From assembly GCF_025211055.1 (NCBI RefSeq), contig NZ_JAOARO010000007.1, positions 1 to 41,698 of the forward strand: DNA of 41,698 nucleotides. Reading direction: 5' to 3'. This DNA is from Vallitalea sp. Its GTDB lineage: Bacteria > Bacillota > Clostridia > Lachnospirales > Vallitaleaceae. The translations under genes and the position numbers were made by a program. Shown one piece after another: positions 16,936 to 25,730 of the stretch. Under the pieces are notes generated by a model, which saw nothing but the letters and a program-made list of their open reading frames with translations, did not search any database and was not told where the DNA came from. Each line of letters starts with the position of its first letter. Position 1 is the first letter of the stretch.

Positions 16936-18801
16936 ATGATTACAAATAATACATATTTAGCTGAATATAATGATATTAGCAATGTTCAAGTTATCATACA
17001 GATAATAGAAAATAATATTTATTACCAAATAAATAAAAATAAGAAAATTATAATCAAGCCATCAAAAATACAAATATACGAAAAGTACAGTATGGTAAAA
17101 CCTAATTGGAAAATAACGAAAATCGATGAAGAATATTTTGAGGGTAAATGGAAACCTGTATTGGGAAAATGTAAAGAAGTTATTAATAAATACAAAGAAA
17201 TAAAGATATACTTAGAAGATGATAATAATGTTCAGATGAATTTAATCATACGCCTGTTTAATGATGGAATGGCATTTCGATACCAATGGCCTTTGCAGGA
17301 TGGCATTACAGATGTTTATCAATTAGAAGAGAAGGTTGAGTATATTTTTGAAGATAATCATATGTGTTGGTATTCCAATGATGGCGAAGATCCTCAGACC
17401 ATGAATAGAGGAGGAGAACTTATTAATGAATTTTCAACAGGTAATTCTCCAATAACCATTAAGGTCAATGAAAATTGTTATGTAGCATTACATGAAGCAA
17501 ATCTTAAAAAGTATAATGTAGGTAGATTTATAGGTGGAGAAGCTGAAAATTCATTTACTATGATAAGTGATACTACAAGTACTTTACCACACTATTCACC
17601 TTGGCGTACAATTAATATTGTAGAAAAAGCTGAGCAACTTGTTGAATCCAATATGATAGAAAACTTAAATGAACCTTGTGCAATAGAGGATACATCTTGG
17701 ATCAAGTCTGGTAAGAGTTACTGGGATTGGCGTAACCACGGATCAAAACAAGATGGCTTTACTTACGGGTTAAATAATGAAAGTATGAGACGATATATTG
17801 ATGGAGCCGCAAAACATAACGTACAATATCTATTAATTGATGGAGGTTGGTACCAAAATCCTAATGTTGATGAGTCAGATCCAGTTGCTTATATAGAAGA
17901 AGTAGATATACCTAATCTGTCTAAATATGCTGAGAATAAGGGTGTTGGTTTGTGGTTGTATTTAGACGATAGGGCATTGAAGTTATATGATATGGATAGA
18001 ACATTTTCAATTTATAAAAAGTGGGGAATCAAGGGTATTAAGCATGGATTTACCAAAAGTAGAGGGCAAGATAGAGTAGAATTTACTATTAAAGTGGCAA
18101 AAAAATGTGCAGATTACCAATTAATGTATGTTCCTCATGAACCTGTAAGACCATGGGGATTACATGTAACTTATCCTAATTTTGTTTCCAGTGAATTTGT
18201 TAATGCTCAATTTGATGGTCCAACAAGAGAGGCTGCATCACCAACTCATTTATGCATTATACCTTTTACAAACAATCTTGCAGGACCTTTAGATAGAAGC
18301 CCGGGTATGTTTGATCTTGATGGTGCAATAAATAGAGATAGAATACGTAGACAGCCTGTTACAACTATAGCTAGTCAGTTAGCACAATGTGTTATAATAC
18401 ATACAGCATTTTTAACATTAGCAGATAATCCTAATTCTTATATGAAGAAAGCAGATATGTTTGAGTTTATTAAAGAATTGCCTGAGATGAATTGGGAAGA
18501 AACCAAGTGTATAAAAGGTGATATTGGAAAATATGTAGCAATAGCAAGAAAGAGTAATGAACAATGGTTTGTTGGTTGTCAAAATAATGAAGATGCAAGA
18601 AGTCTTTCACTATCAATGGATTTCTTAGAAGAAGGAGTTAAGTATATTGCAAAGATATATGCTGATGGAGAAGACGCACATTATCTAGATAAGCGAGAAT
18701 CTTATAAAATAATGACTAAGTCCATTACTTACGAAGATAATATTAATGTTAATCTAGCACCTGGAGGAGGTTGTGCTATTTGGATAAAAAAAGAGAAATA
18801 A
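16936..18801 (+). CDS. glycoside hydrolase family 97 protein, divergent active site
   Basis: This has 621 residues and no signal peptide, so it acts in the cytoplasm. The N-terminal beta-sandwich (about 1-250) contains VALHEANL with Glu187. The TIM barrel shows VQYLLIDGGWY, GIKGIKHGF, then PHEPVRPWGL with Glu402 and YPNFVSSEF with Glu420. The C-terminal domain ends in APGGGCAIWIKK. GH97 enzymes are alpha-glucosidases or alpha-galactosidases. Gly371 stands where retaining members have the nucleophile Asp, as in SusB-type inverting enzymes. However, the position six after Glu420, where SusB-type members have the general acid Glu, is Phe426 here. The alignment is from memory, so mechanism and even activity are uncertain. 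GGAGG lies 7 nt before the ATG. The gene overlaps the following sulfatase. Confidence 0.85.
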   Translation: MITNNTYLAEYNDISNVQVIIQIIENNIYYQINKNKKIIIKPSKIQIYEKYSMVKPNWKITKIDEEYFEGKWKPVLGKCKEVINKYKEIKIYLEDDNNVQMNLIIRLFNDGMAFRYQWPLQDGITDVYQLEEKVEYIFEDNHMCWYSNDGEDPQTMNRGGELINEFSTGNSPITIKVNENCYVALHEANLKKYNVGRFIGGEAENSFTMISDTTSTLPHYSPWRTINIVEKAEQLVESNMIENLNEPCAIEDTSWIKSGKSYWDWRNHGSKQDGFTYGLNNESMRRYIDGAAKHNVQYLLIDGGWYQNPNVDESDPVAYIEEVDIPNLSKYAENKGVGLWLYLDDRALKLYDMDRTFSIYKKWGIKGIKHGFTKSRGQDRVEFTIKVAKKCADYQLMYVPHEPVRPWGLHVTYPNFVSSEFVNAQFDGPTREAASPTHLCIIPFTNNLAGPLDRSPGMFDLDGAINRDRIRRQPVTTIASQLAQCVIIHTAFLTLADNPNSYMKKADMFEFIKELPEMNWEETKCIKGDIGKYVAIARKSNEQWFVGCQNNEDARSLSLSMDFLEEGVKYIAKIYADGEDAHYLDKRESYKIMTKSITYEDNINVNLAPGGGCAIWIKKEK

Positions 18802-20222
18802 AGTCTCCTAATATATTGTTTGCAATAGCTGATGATGCTTCTCATATGGGAGCATATGGACATAAGTTTGTAAAGACGCCATACTTTGATAGAGTTGCAA
18901 CAGAGGGAATATTATTTAATAATGCATTTACTACTAACCCAAAATGTGCACCTTCTAGGGCTAGTATATTAACAGGAAAACATACGTGGCAACTAGAAGA
19001 AGCTTGTACACATTTTTGTGTTTTTCCTAATAAATATAAACTCTATCCAGACTTATTAGAAGAAGTAGGGTATCATGTGGGATTTACAGGAAAAGGCTGG
19101 GATCCAGGAGACTGGAAGCGTAACGGGCTTAAACGTAATCCGGCAGGAAATGACTATAGTGATATTAAATTAACACCTATTGATAATACTAACATATGTA
19201 ATGTGGATTATTATGAAAACTTCAAAGTATTTATGAGTGAGAGAAAAGAAGATCAACCCTTTTACTTCTGGTATGGTAGTAAAGAACCCCACCGTCCATA
19301 TATTCAAGGAGAAGGTAGTAGATTAGATACTACACTAGATGAGGTGGATGTTCCATCATATATGCCTAATGAAGAAGTGGTCAAATCCGATTTTCTAGAT
19401 TATGCATCTGAGATTAATTATTTTGATGAACAGTTAGGTAAGATGCTTGATTATCTTCAAGAAATTGGAGAGTATGATAATACTTTGATAATAGTAACCT
19501 CGGATAATGGAGCACCTTTTCCAAGAATAAAAGGTCAGATGTATGAACAGGACTTTAACCTTCCATTAGCTATGTGCTGGAAAGAGGCAGTAAAAGGTGG
19601 TAGAGTAGTTGATGATTTAGTTAGTTTTATTGATTTTATGCCAACTTTTTTAGAAATTGCAGGCATACCAATAGATGAAGATTTACCAGGAAAGAGCTTA
19701 ATGGATATTCTAGAATCTAATAAAGAGGGTATTATTAGTCAAGAACGAAAGCAAGTATATATGGGAAGAGAACGACATGATTTAGGTAGAGAAGATGATA
19801 AAGGATATCCAGTAAGATGTATAAGAACAGATAAGTTTTTATATGTTAGGAACTTTGAACCAAAAAGGTGGCCAGTGGGAAATCCAGAAACTAATTTTCC
19901 TAATTGTGATAACTCTCCAACAAAGAGTAGAATATTAGCTAATCAGCATGACCCAGATGATTATTATTTTAATATGTGTTTTGGAAAAAGACCTATGGAA
20001 GAATTATATAATATTCAAGAAGATGTAGAATGTATTCATAATCTATCCGCTCAAGGAGATTACCAACATATCAAAGAAGAATTATGGAATAATCTAAAGA
20101 ATGAATTAAAGGAAACAAATGATCCTAGAATATTTGGTAACGGAGATATTTTTGATACATATGAGTATGTAAACGAGGCAAATTGTAAACATTCTTGGAA
20201 AAAATATATAGAGTCACAATAA
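18780..20222 (+). CDS. sulfatase (S1 family, Cys-type), N-sulfoglucosamine-sulfohydrolase-like
   Basis: This has about 480 residues. The longest frame begins with a TTG at 18771 that touches the GGAGGAGG (18763-18770). The TTG at 18780 has 9-nt spacing and gives MDKKREIKSPNILFAIADD, so I choose it. The gene overlaps GH97 by 22 nt and is coupled to it. Motifs are Asp18-Asp19, the formylglycine site C-A-P-S-R at Cys56 followed by ASILTGKH, GFTGKGWDPG, YGSKEPHRPY and TSDNGAPFP. The DDASHMGAYG start and the FTTNPKCAPSRAS block resemble heparan N-sulfatase-like S1 members, so a sulfated glucosamine or related sugar is plausible. There is no signal peptide; the substrate is met after import. It needs a formylglycine-generating maturase not present in this window. 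Confidence 0.9.
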   Translation: MDKKREIKSPNILFAIADDASHMGAYGHKFVKTPYFDRVATEGILFNNAFTTNPKCAPSRASILTGKHTWQLEEACTHFCVFPNKYKLYPDLLEEVGYHVGFTGKGWDPGDWKRNGLKRNPAGNDYSDIKLTPIDNTNICNVDYYENFKVFMSERKEDQPFYFWYGSKEPHRPYIQGEGSRLDTTLDEVDVPSYMPNEEVVKSDFLDYASEINYFDEQLGKMLDYLQEIGEYDNTLIIVTSDNGAPFPRIKGQMYEQDFNLPLAMCWKEAVKGGRVVDDLVSFIDFMPTFLEIAGIPIDEDLPGKSLMDILESNKEGIISQERKQVYMGRERHDLGREDDKGYPVRCIRTDKFLYVRNFEPKRWPVGNPETNFPNCDNSPTKSRILANQHDPDDYYFNMCFGKRPMEELYNIQEDVECIHNLSAQGDYQHIKEELWNNLKNELKETNDPRIFGNGDIFDTYEYVNEANCKHSWKKYIESQ

Positions 20223-20226
20223 AATT

Positions 20227-20278
20227 TTGCTACAAGGTATTTGTTTCAGCGATTGTTGAAGTAGGTGCTTTGTAGTAA
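20227..20278 (+). terminator. probable terminator after the GH97-sulfatase pair
   Basis: TTGCTACAA (20227-20235) pairs with TTGTAGTAA (20270-20278) with one G-U pair, and further partial pairing inside. It is followed by a short TTTTAT-like stretch. The remaining gap to the next sulfatase (to 20402) shows no other clear element. Confidence 0.5.
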
Positions 20279-20402
20279 TTTTATAGAAATATGAGATAAT
20301 AATATAACTTGAAAATACAATTCTCTAAACACAATATGCAGAAGTTATTCCAAAATGCACTATTAAGTTATAGAAATTACAAAAGATAGGAGTGAAAAAA
20401 AG

Positions 20403-21701
20403 ATGGAAAAGAAACCCAACATTATTTACATCTTAGCTGACGATTTAGGATATGGCGATCTAGGATGCTACGGACAAAAAAAGATACAAACACCATACAT
20501 TGATAAGATGGCTGAAGAAGGTATGCAATTTACCCACCAATATGGTGGAGCTCCTGTTTGTGGCCCTTCAAGAGCCTGTTTAATGACAGGTATGCATCAA
20601 GGAAGTGGTTATATCAAGGGTAATCCTGTAAAAGGTAATGACATTCCTCTTAGGGAACAAGATATTATAATACCAGAGATACTTAAGAAAAAAGGTTATG
20701 AAACAGCGTGTATTGGAAAATGGGGACTAGGTAATAGGGGCACATCTGGTTATCCTACCAATAAAGGATTTGATTATTTCTTTGGATATGATTCTCATAA
20801 ATCTTGTCATAACTATTATCCTTCATTTTTATTAGAGAATGACCAAGAGTATCCTTTAAAAGAAGGCACATATAGTCATAATGTATTAACAGATAAAGCT
20901 TTAGAGTGGATAAAAGGTAGAAAAGATTCACCATTTTTTATGTACTTAGCCTATACACTTCCTCATAGCCCATATAATCCACCTAATAATCAGCCTTATG
21001 CTAATGAGAATTGGAACGAGAAATATAAAAATTATGCAACCATGGTTTCTATGCTTGATCAAGATGTAGGGAAGCTTATGAATTACCTAAAAGAACAGAA
21101 TATGGATGAAGATACTCTAGTAATCTTTGCAAGTGATAATGGACCAGGAAGTAATTATACCAAAGAGGCAAAAGATATGGTGGATTTCTTTAATAGTGCA
21201 AGTCATTTTCGAGGTATGAAAAGAGATGTTTATGAAGGAGGAATTAGAGTTCCTTTTATAGCTTGGTGGCCTAGAACAATTTCAAAAGGTACCTCTCATC
21301 TAGTAACGGCTTTTCAAGATATATTACCAACTCTATGTGACATAGTAGGGGAAAAAGCACCAGTCAATATTGATGGTATTTCTATACTGCCTACGTTATT
21401 AAATGAAGGAGAGCAAGAAAAACACCGTAGGCTTTACTGGGAGTTCATTTATATGGGAGAGCCAACAGGAAGTAGACAATCTTGTTATGATCTAGAATTA
21501 GGGTTTAAAGGTGTACGATTTGGTAGTAAAGGTGAGTTAGAGTTATACCATCTTAATGAAGATGAAAAAGAACAATGTAATGTAGCTAATCAATATCCAG
21601 ATATTGTCCAAGAACTTAAGGAATATCTAGATACTGTTAGAACAGAAAGTTATTATTGGCCATTACCCGAATATGGGTGGATGAGGAATAAGACTTGGTA
21701 A
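20403..21701 (+). CDS. sulfatase (S1 family, Cys-type), third copy
   Basis: This 432-residue cytoplasmic sulfatase shows IIYILADDLGYGDLGCYG, the formylglycine site C-G-P-S-R at Cys53, GKWGLG, LPHSPYNPP, and the metal site ASDNGPGS. The end carries LELYHLNEDEKEQCNV, matching arylsulfatase-type C-termini. It differs clearly from the other two copies (432 against 507 and 480 residues), so the three enzymes probably remove sulfates from different positions or residues of one polymer. The ribosome site is AGGAG before an A-rich spacer and ATG. It lies 180 nt after the second sulfatase and behind a hairpin, so it may have its own promoter. A strong terminator follows. Confidence 0.92.
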   Translation: MEKKPNIIYILADDLGYGDLGCYGQKKIQTPYIDKMAEEGMQFTHQYGGAPVCGPSRACLMTGMHQGSGYIKGNPVKGNDIPLREQDIIIPEILKKKGYETACIGKWGLGNRGTSGYPTNKGFDYFFGYDSHKSCHNYYPSFLLENDQEYPLKEGTYSHNVLTDKALEWIKGRKDSPFFMYLAYTLPHSPYNPPNNQPYANENWNEKYKNYATMVSMLDQDVGKLMNYLKEQNMDEDTLVIFASDNGPGSNYTKEAKDMVDFFNSASHFRGMKRDVYEGGIRVPFIAWWPRTISKGTSHLVTAFQDILPTLCDIVGEKAPVNIDGISILPTLLNEGEQEKHRRLYWEFIYMGEPTGSRQSCYDLELGFKGVRFGSKGELELYHLNEDEKEQCNVANQYPDIVQELKEYLDTVRTESYYWPLPEYGWMRNKTW

Positions 21702-21733
21702 TAATTACTTTGAAAAACGGTAGTTTTTAAAGA

Positions 21734-21785
21734 AGGAGCTGTTGCATTAGCAAATGAAATTTACTAGTGCAAAGCTCCTTTTTTA
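21734..21785 (+). terminator. rho-independent terminator
   Basis: AGGAGCT (21734-21740) and TTGCATTAG (21742-21750) pair with CTAGTGCAA (21764-21772) and AGCTCCT (21773-21779), with a one-base bulge, followed by a T-run to 21785. It stops the sulfatase transcript and separates it from the convergent oxidoreductase. Confidence 0.85.
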
Positions 21786-21792
21786 TAAATAA

Positions 21793-23154
21793 CTATTCTC
21801 CTAAACGTGCATCTTCTTGATTTAATAGTTTTCTTATTTCTTCACCTTTTATATCTCTGAACTTAACATTTTCTTTTACGGATTTATCCGCTGCTAATGC
21901 TGCTGCATGACCATAACCAAAACATTGTGAAATTACACGACAACTTGCTAATGCATGATGCTCAGCGCTAAGATTTCTACCTGCAACAATCAGGTTTTCA
22001 CCAACTGCTGGAACTAAAGCGCCATAAGGAATTTCATAATAATCATTAATCAGCCAGAATAAATATGGCTTTTCTCCATTATGTAATTCAATAGGCCATG
22101 GACAAGCTACTATTCCGTCACTTCTTTTTCTAGCATTTTTAACATCTTCATTCAATAATTTATTAATTCCAACAATACTTCTAGTTTGTCTTACTCCAAC
22201 TTCACAAGATAAATCATTGACAAATGATGCCTCACAGCCAGGTATGTATTCTTTGAAGAATTTTGCATATTCGTTAACTTGTTTACGTGCAACTTGTTCA
22301 GCTTCTGTATGGTCATCTGGGTCACATACATTAAGAAGATGTCCATCTCTGCCAGTAAGTAATGTTACATTCATAAATAATTCATTAGGTCTTGTTGTAT
22401 GGTATACCCAAACCTTAAGTCTAGGAAGCTCAGCTCCTTTTTCGATAGCTTTTTTCATAGCTTCTGTTACTTTATCAGGAGATATTCTATCTTCACCCCA
22501 ATAATCAAAGAATTTTTCTACATCAACTCCACCAAGACGGAAAATCATAGTTGGGTTTTGAATTACACCGTTATCACCCATAGTATATTCATAACCCGCA
22601 CGATAGATAATATCAGCATCCCCAGTTGCATCAATCATAACTTTTGCTCTTATCTGAGCTAGACCACTTTTTGTATCAATTACAACACCTTTGAATTCAT
22701 CAAAATCTTTGATGACACCTACTATTGTTGAATGATATAATATTTGTCCACCTGCTTCTAGAATCATGTCTTCAGCAACTTCCTTGAAGATTTGTGGGTT
22801 ATGGGGTACTAAAAATGTTTTGCCGTATGGTTGAGGTTCGGTAACACCATTTTTTTCTTTTAATGCTTCATAAAATTTATTAGTCCATCCAAACACTGCT
22901 TGCCTTGGTTCTTCTTCTAATGGATTATCGCAACCATAGAACATTCCACAGAATGTACCTGAGTATCCAGCTACAGATGCTCCACCTAAAAAACCAAGTC
23001 TTTCTACAAGTAATGTTTTGTTATTATGTCTTGCTGCTGTCTCAGTGGCTGCTATCCCAGCTGGGCCACCACCTGCAACTAGAACATCTACTTCATCATA
23101 AACTGGTAAATCACAATTTGAGTCAAATACAATTAAACTTTTATATTTCTTCAT
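21793..23154 (-). CDS. FAD-dependent oxidoreductase (FAD_oxidored type)
   Basis: This is a 453-residue flavoprotein. The dinucleotide-binding start is VDVLVAGGGPAGIAATETAAR, then LVERLGFLGG. A second conserved part is MIDATGDADIIYRAGYEYTMG. The FAD-closing segment is GENLIVAGRNLSAEHHALAS, then a G-Y-G-H-A-A end. The family is PF12831-like; its members oxidise or reduce varied small organic acids and sugars, and no substrate can be assigned. It lies 12 nt behind the BenE-type transporter in one operon, so the transported compound is probably its substrate. The divergent GntR regulator is the likely controller. A GAGGAA ribosome site precedes the ATG. Confidence 0.82.
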   Translation of the reverse strand: MKKYKSLIVFDSNCDLPVYDEVDVLVAGGGPAGIAATETAARHNNKTLLVERLGFLGGASVAGYSGTFCGMFYGCDNPLEEEPRQAVFGWTNKFYEALKEKNGVTEPQPYGKTFLVPHNPQIFKEVAEDMILEAGGQILYHSTIVGVIKDFDEFKGVVIDTKSGLAQIRAKVMIDATGDADIIYRAGYEYTMGDNGVIQNPTMIFRLGGVDVEKFFDYWGEDRISPDKVTEAMKKAIEKGAELPRLKVWVYHTTRPNELFMNVTLLTGRDGHLLNVCDPDDHTEAEQVARKQVNEYAKFFKEYIPGCEASFVNDLSCEVGVRQTRSIVGINKLLNEDVKNARKRSDGIVACPWPIELHNGEKPYLFWLINDYYEIPYGALVPAVGENLIVAGRNLSAEHHALASCRVISQCFGYGHAAALAADKSVKENVKFRDIKGEEIRKLLNQEDARLGE

Positions 23155-23166
23155 AATAATTCCTCA

Positions 23167-24450
23167 TCAATTTCTATTTTTATTATCAATAATTGTTTTT
23201 AAGTCTTTAGTTTCTAATACTGCTGCAATAATAATTCCAACCAATAATGCCCAAAACGCTGAACCAATACCTAAAAATGATTTTTGGGATAATGCTATAA
23301 AGAATGCGAAGAAAGCTGAAACTTGGAATTTATTAGCTTTGAAAGCTGATTGTAGAGATGATAGAATAACTCCAACCATTGCTAAACCTGCTACTAGATA
23401 TATTAATTTAAGTGGCATAGTACTTAAGAAAGGTACTAATAAACTAGCAAAGATACCAATGATAGAACACCATATACCACATACAACAGCAGCAGCATAA
23501 CGATCATCTTTATTGTCCCCTGATTCTTCAGATGCAACGATTGCTGTCATAGGACCTGCAATATTAGCATTATGTCCACCAAATAGAGAAGTTACAACTC
23601 CTCCAATACCTGACCATATAGTCATACTCTTAACTGGTGGTTCATAATCTTGGCTTTTTAATACACCAATAGCTTGAGCATTTTCTGCACCAATTACAAG
23701 AAGGGCTAATGGAAGAGATACTGATACAAAAACTCCTCCTACGTTTTCAAAAGAATATCCAATAAATTTTGGACCATAGAATTTAATACCTTCTAAAGCT
23801 GAGGCATCATATAATCCAAAAGCAAATACACATATAATTACGACTGCAAAAGCAGCTAGAATTGGAGGTATAACCTTAATTACTGGTCTAAGCTTAGTGA
23901 AGATTAACCATGCTACAATGGCAAATAAAGCAATTAATAGATACTTACCATAATTAGGTTCACTCATATTGCTTGACCAATTAAAGATATAGTTGACCAT
24001 ATTCGTTACAAATTTGAATAAACAACCTGCAGTCATCCCCATTACAATAGGCATAGGCAAGAATTTCATTACCTTACTGATTAGTCCTGTTACACCTAAT
24101 ATAAGTACTAATATACCTGCTAACAAAAATCCTGTACATAACTGCTGTAAAGAATAACCTGCTCCGGCTCCTGATACGACAATTGCGGCACCTGATATAG
24201 ACCAAGCTCCAGGTATAGGCTCTTTATACTTCAATGATAAAATGATTCCTAAGATAGGCCCGAATACCCAACATGCAAAGATCCAAGAAGAGGTTTCTTG
24301 CATACTCCATCCACAAGCATTACCATTAGCGAATAAAATAAGTGCTGTACACCAGCCAAAAATACCTGCAATTACACCTGAGCTGATTGTCTTAGAATTT
24401 AGATGTTTTGGTAGATCTTTAATACCTTGAATAATGCTGTTATTATTCAT
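23167..24450 (-). CDS. BenE-family (benzoate/H+ symporter-like) membrane transporter
   Basis: This is a 427-residue polytopic membrane protein. Conserved BenE-like stretches are PIPGAWSISGAAIVVSGAG, FLPMPIVMGMTAGCLFKF, AENAQAIGVLKSQDYEPP and GGHNANIAGPMTAIVAS. The family is named for benzoate uptake, but distant members in anaerobes have unknown cargo, so benzoate is not assured. It is the first gene of a two-gene minus-strand operon with the FAD oxidoreductase and divergent from a GntR/FCD regulator, a typical catabolic uptake arrangement. AAGGAGG lies 6 nt before the start. The upstream region carries repeated AT-rich palindromes. Confidence 0.8.
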   Translation of the reverse strand: MNNNSIIQGIKDLPKHLNSKTISSGVIAGIFGWCTALILFANGNACGWSMQETSSWIFACWVFGPILGIILSLKYKEPIPGAWSISGAAIVVSGAGAGYSLQQLCTGFLLAGILVLILGVTGLISKVMKFLPMPIVMGMTAGCLFKFVTNMVNYIFNWSSNMSEPNYGKYLLIALFAIVAWLIFTKLRPVIKVIPPILAAFAVVIICVFAFGLYDASALEGIKFYGPKFIGYSFENVGGVFVSVSLPLALLVIGAENAQAIGVLKSQDYEPPVKSMTIWSGIGGVVTSLFGGHNANIAGPMTAIVASEESGDNKDDRYAAAVVCGIWCSIIGIFASLLVPFLSTMPLKLIYLVAGLAMVGVILSSLQSAFKANKFQVSAFFAFFIALSQKSFLGIGSAFWALLVGIIIAAVLETKDLKTIIDNKNRN

Positions 24451-24578
24451 ATTAATCCTCCTTAAAAAATTATGATAGGGCTTAACAACACTAAATAGAA
24501 ATACATTCCATTGTAAATCTTGTTAATAAAATGTATTTTAATATTATAGTGAAGTTTAGTAGATAAAAATTTAGACTA

Positions 24579-24611
24579 TAATATATTAATAATATGACTG
24601 TAATATATTAC
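24579..24611. promoter_or_regulatory. repeated palindromic boxes, candidate GntR operator
   Basis: TAATATATTA occurs at 24579-24588 and 24601-24610, 22 bp apart (two helical turns). The second lies inside the perfect palindrome GTAATATATTAC (24600-24611). They lie in the 315-nt divergent region between the BenE-type gene and the GntR gene (24451-24765). The rest of the gap is AT-rich, with no promoter I can fix. Confidence 0.4.
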
Positions 24612-24765
24612 TGATATATTATAATAATAATTTACCATTTAATAATGAAAAAGTCAATATGTAATGTTATATAATCAGTGAGCTAGAAAAAGAAAAATCT
24701 CTTTTTGTATATATGATAAAAATATTAATTATGTTATAATTCAATAGAAGAGGAGGAGAATCAGA

Positions 24766-25458
24766 ATGGAAAAGTACAAGTTTAAACAAAAAAATGTTGA
24801 TTTTCTTGTTGACGATGCAAGTAAGAAAATAGAAGAAATGATTGTCACAGCAGAGTTAAAGCCAGGAAGTATTGTTTCTGAAAAAGAAATAAGTGAATAT
24901 CTAGGGATTGGGCGTACTCCTGTTCGTGAAGCATTGAAACGACTAGAACCAACACATTTATTTAAAACTATTCCTCGTAAAGGAATTTTAATACGTATAG
25001 TTACTGTTGAAGAATTATTATTACAGATGGAACCTAGAAAAGTATTAGAAGAGTTAGTTGTCAAAAGAGCTGCAAAATATGCATTTTCAGCAGAGAGAGA
25101 AAAATTAAGACAATTAGCAAATGAATATAGAAAAGTCACGGAGGAATGGGCACCAGCAATAGAGTCTTTGAGAATTGATGATGAATTTAATAGATTATTA
25201 TGTAAAGCAAGTAAAAATCCATTTATAGGGCAAATGCTATTACCTCAACATGCCTTAGCCAGGAGACAATACTATCTTAACTATTTTATTGACAAGGAGT
25301 TAACTGCAAGAGTTAATTATAGCCATGCAAAACTAATGGATGCTATTGCTGATGGAGATGCTAAAAAAGCATTATTGGAATTAGATGAGTTATTTAAAAA
25401 TCTAAAGGAATTTAATAGTATTAGTCTTTCTACTTGGATACAATTAGACGATAATTAA
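24766..25458 (+). CDS. GntR-family transcriptional regulator, FCD subfamily
   Basis: This has 230 residues. The winged helix-turn-helix (about 15-75) shows AELKPGSIVSEKEISEYLGIGRTPVREALKRLE. The FCD effector domain follows, with SLRIDDEFNRLLCKASKN and YSHAKLMDAIADGD. FCD proteins usually bind a metal through an Asp and three His to hold a carboxylate ligand. Here the first His position (normally D-x-x-F-H) is Asn, while the late His of YSHAKL is kept, so metal binding may be altered. It is divergent from the BenE-FAD operon, which it probably represses until the transported acid appears. AGGAGGA precedes the ATG, and a strong terminator follows. Confidence 0.88.
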   Translation: MEKYKFKQKNVDFLVDDASKKIEEMIVTAELKPGSIVSEKEISEYLGIGRTPVREALKRLEPTHLFKTIPRKGILIRIVTVEELLLQMEPRKVLEELVVKRAAKYAFSAEREKLRQLANEYRKVTEEWAPAIESLRIDDEFNRLLCKASKNPFIGQMLLPQHALARRQYYLNYFIDKELTARVNYSHAKLMDAIADGDAKKALLELDELFKNLKEFNSISLSTWIQLDDN

Positions 25459-25491
25459 TAGTCTAAGAAGTAATAATTCATTTATCTATAG

Positions 25492-25530
25492 ACATGTCAC
25501 TTAATGAAATTTTAAGTCGACATGTTTTTT
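25492..25530 (+). terminator. rho-independent terminator after the GntR gene
   Basis: ACATGTCACTTA (25492-25503) pairs with TAAGTCGACATGT (25513-25525), with a one-base bulge, followed by TTTTT. Confidence 0.85.
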
Positions 25531-25554
25531 ATTAGAGCTAACCACCAAAATTAT

Positions 25555-25583
25555 TTGACATATACAACAATATAGAGTAAAAT
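25555..25583 (+). promoter_or_regulatory. sigma-A-type promoter for the first DUF5692-like gene
   Basis: TTGACA (25555-25560), a 17-nt spacer and TAAAAT (25578-25583) form a near-consensus promoter. It leaves a leader of about 140 nt before the gene at 25731. Confidence 0.6.
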
Positions 25584-25595
25584 TATAATGTTTGT

Positions 25596-25618
25596 GACAT
25601 ATAATTATGTCTGTAGAC
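25596..25618. promoter_or_regulatory. overlapping dyads in the leader, candidate operator
   Basis: GACATA-TAAT-TATGTC (25596-25611) overlaps a second inverted repeat GTCTGTAGAC (25609-25618). Both lie just downstream of the predicted -10 box, where a repressor would block transcription. No regulator can be tied to it with certainty; the GntR gene upstream is a candidate. Confidence 0.35.
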
Positions 25619-25730
25619 AATAAAAAAACTTAATTTACAATATTTTATGTAACAATTTATAGTTGCCTACGAACAAATATGTTAAAATTATATCAATGTT
25701 ATAATCAATAATTTTAGGAGGCAAGATAAT

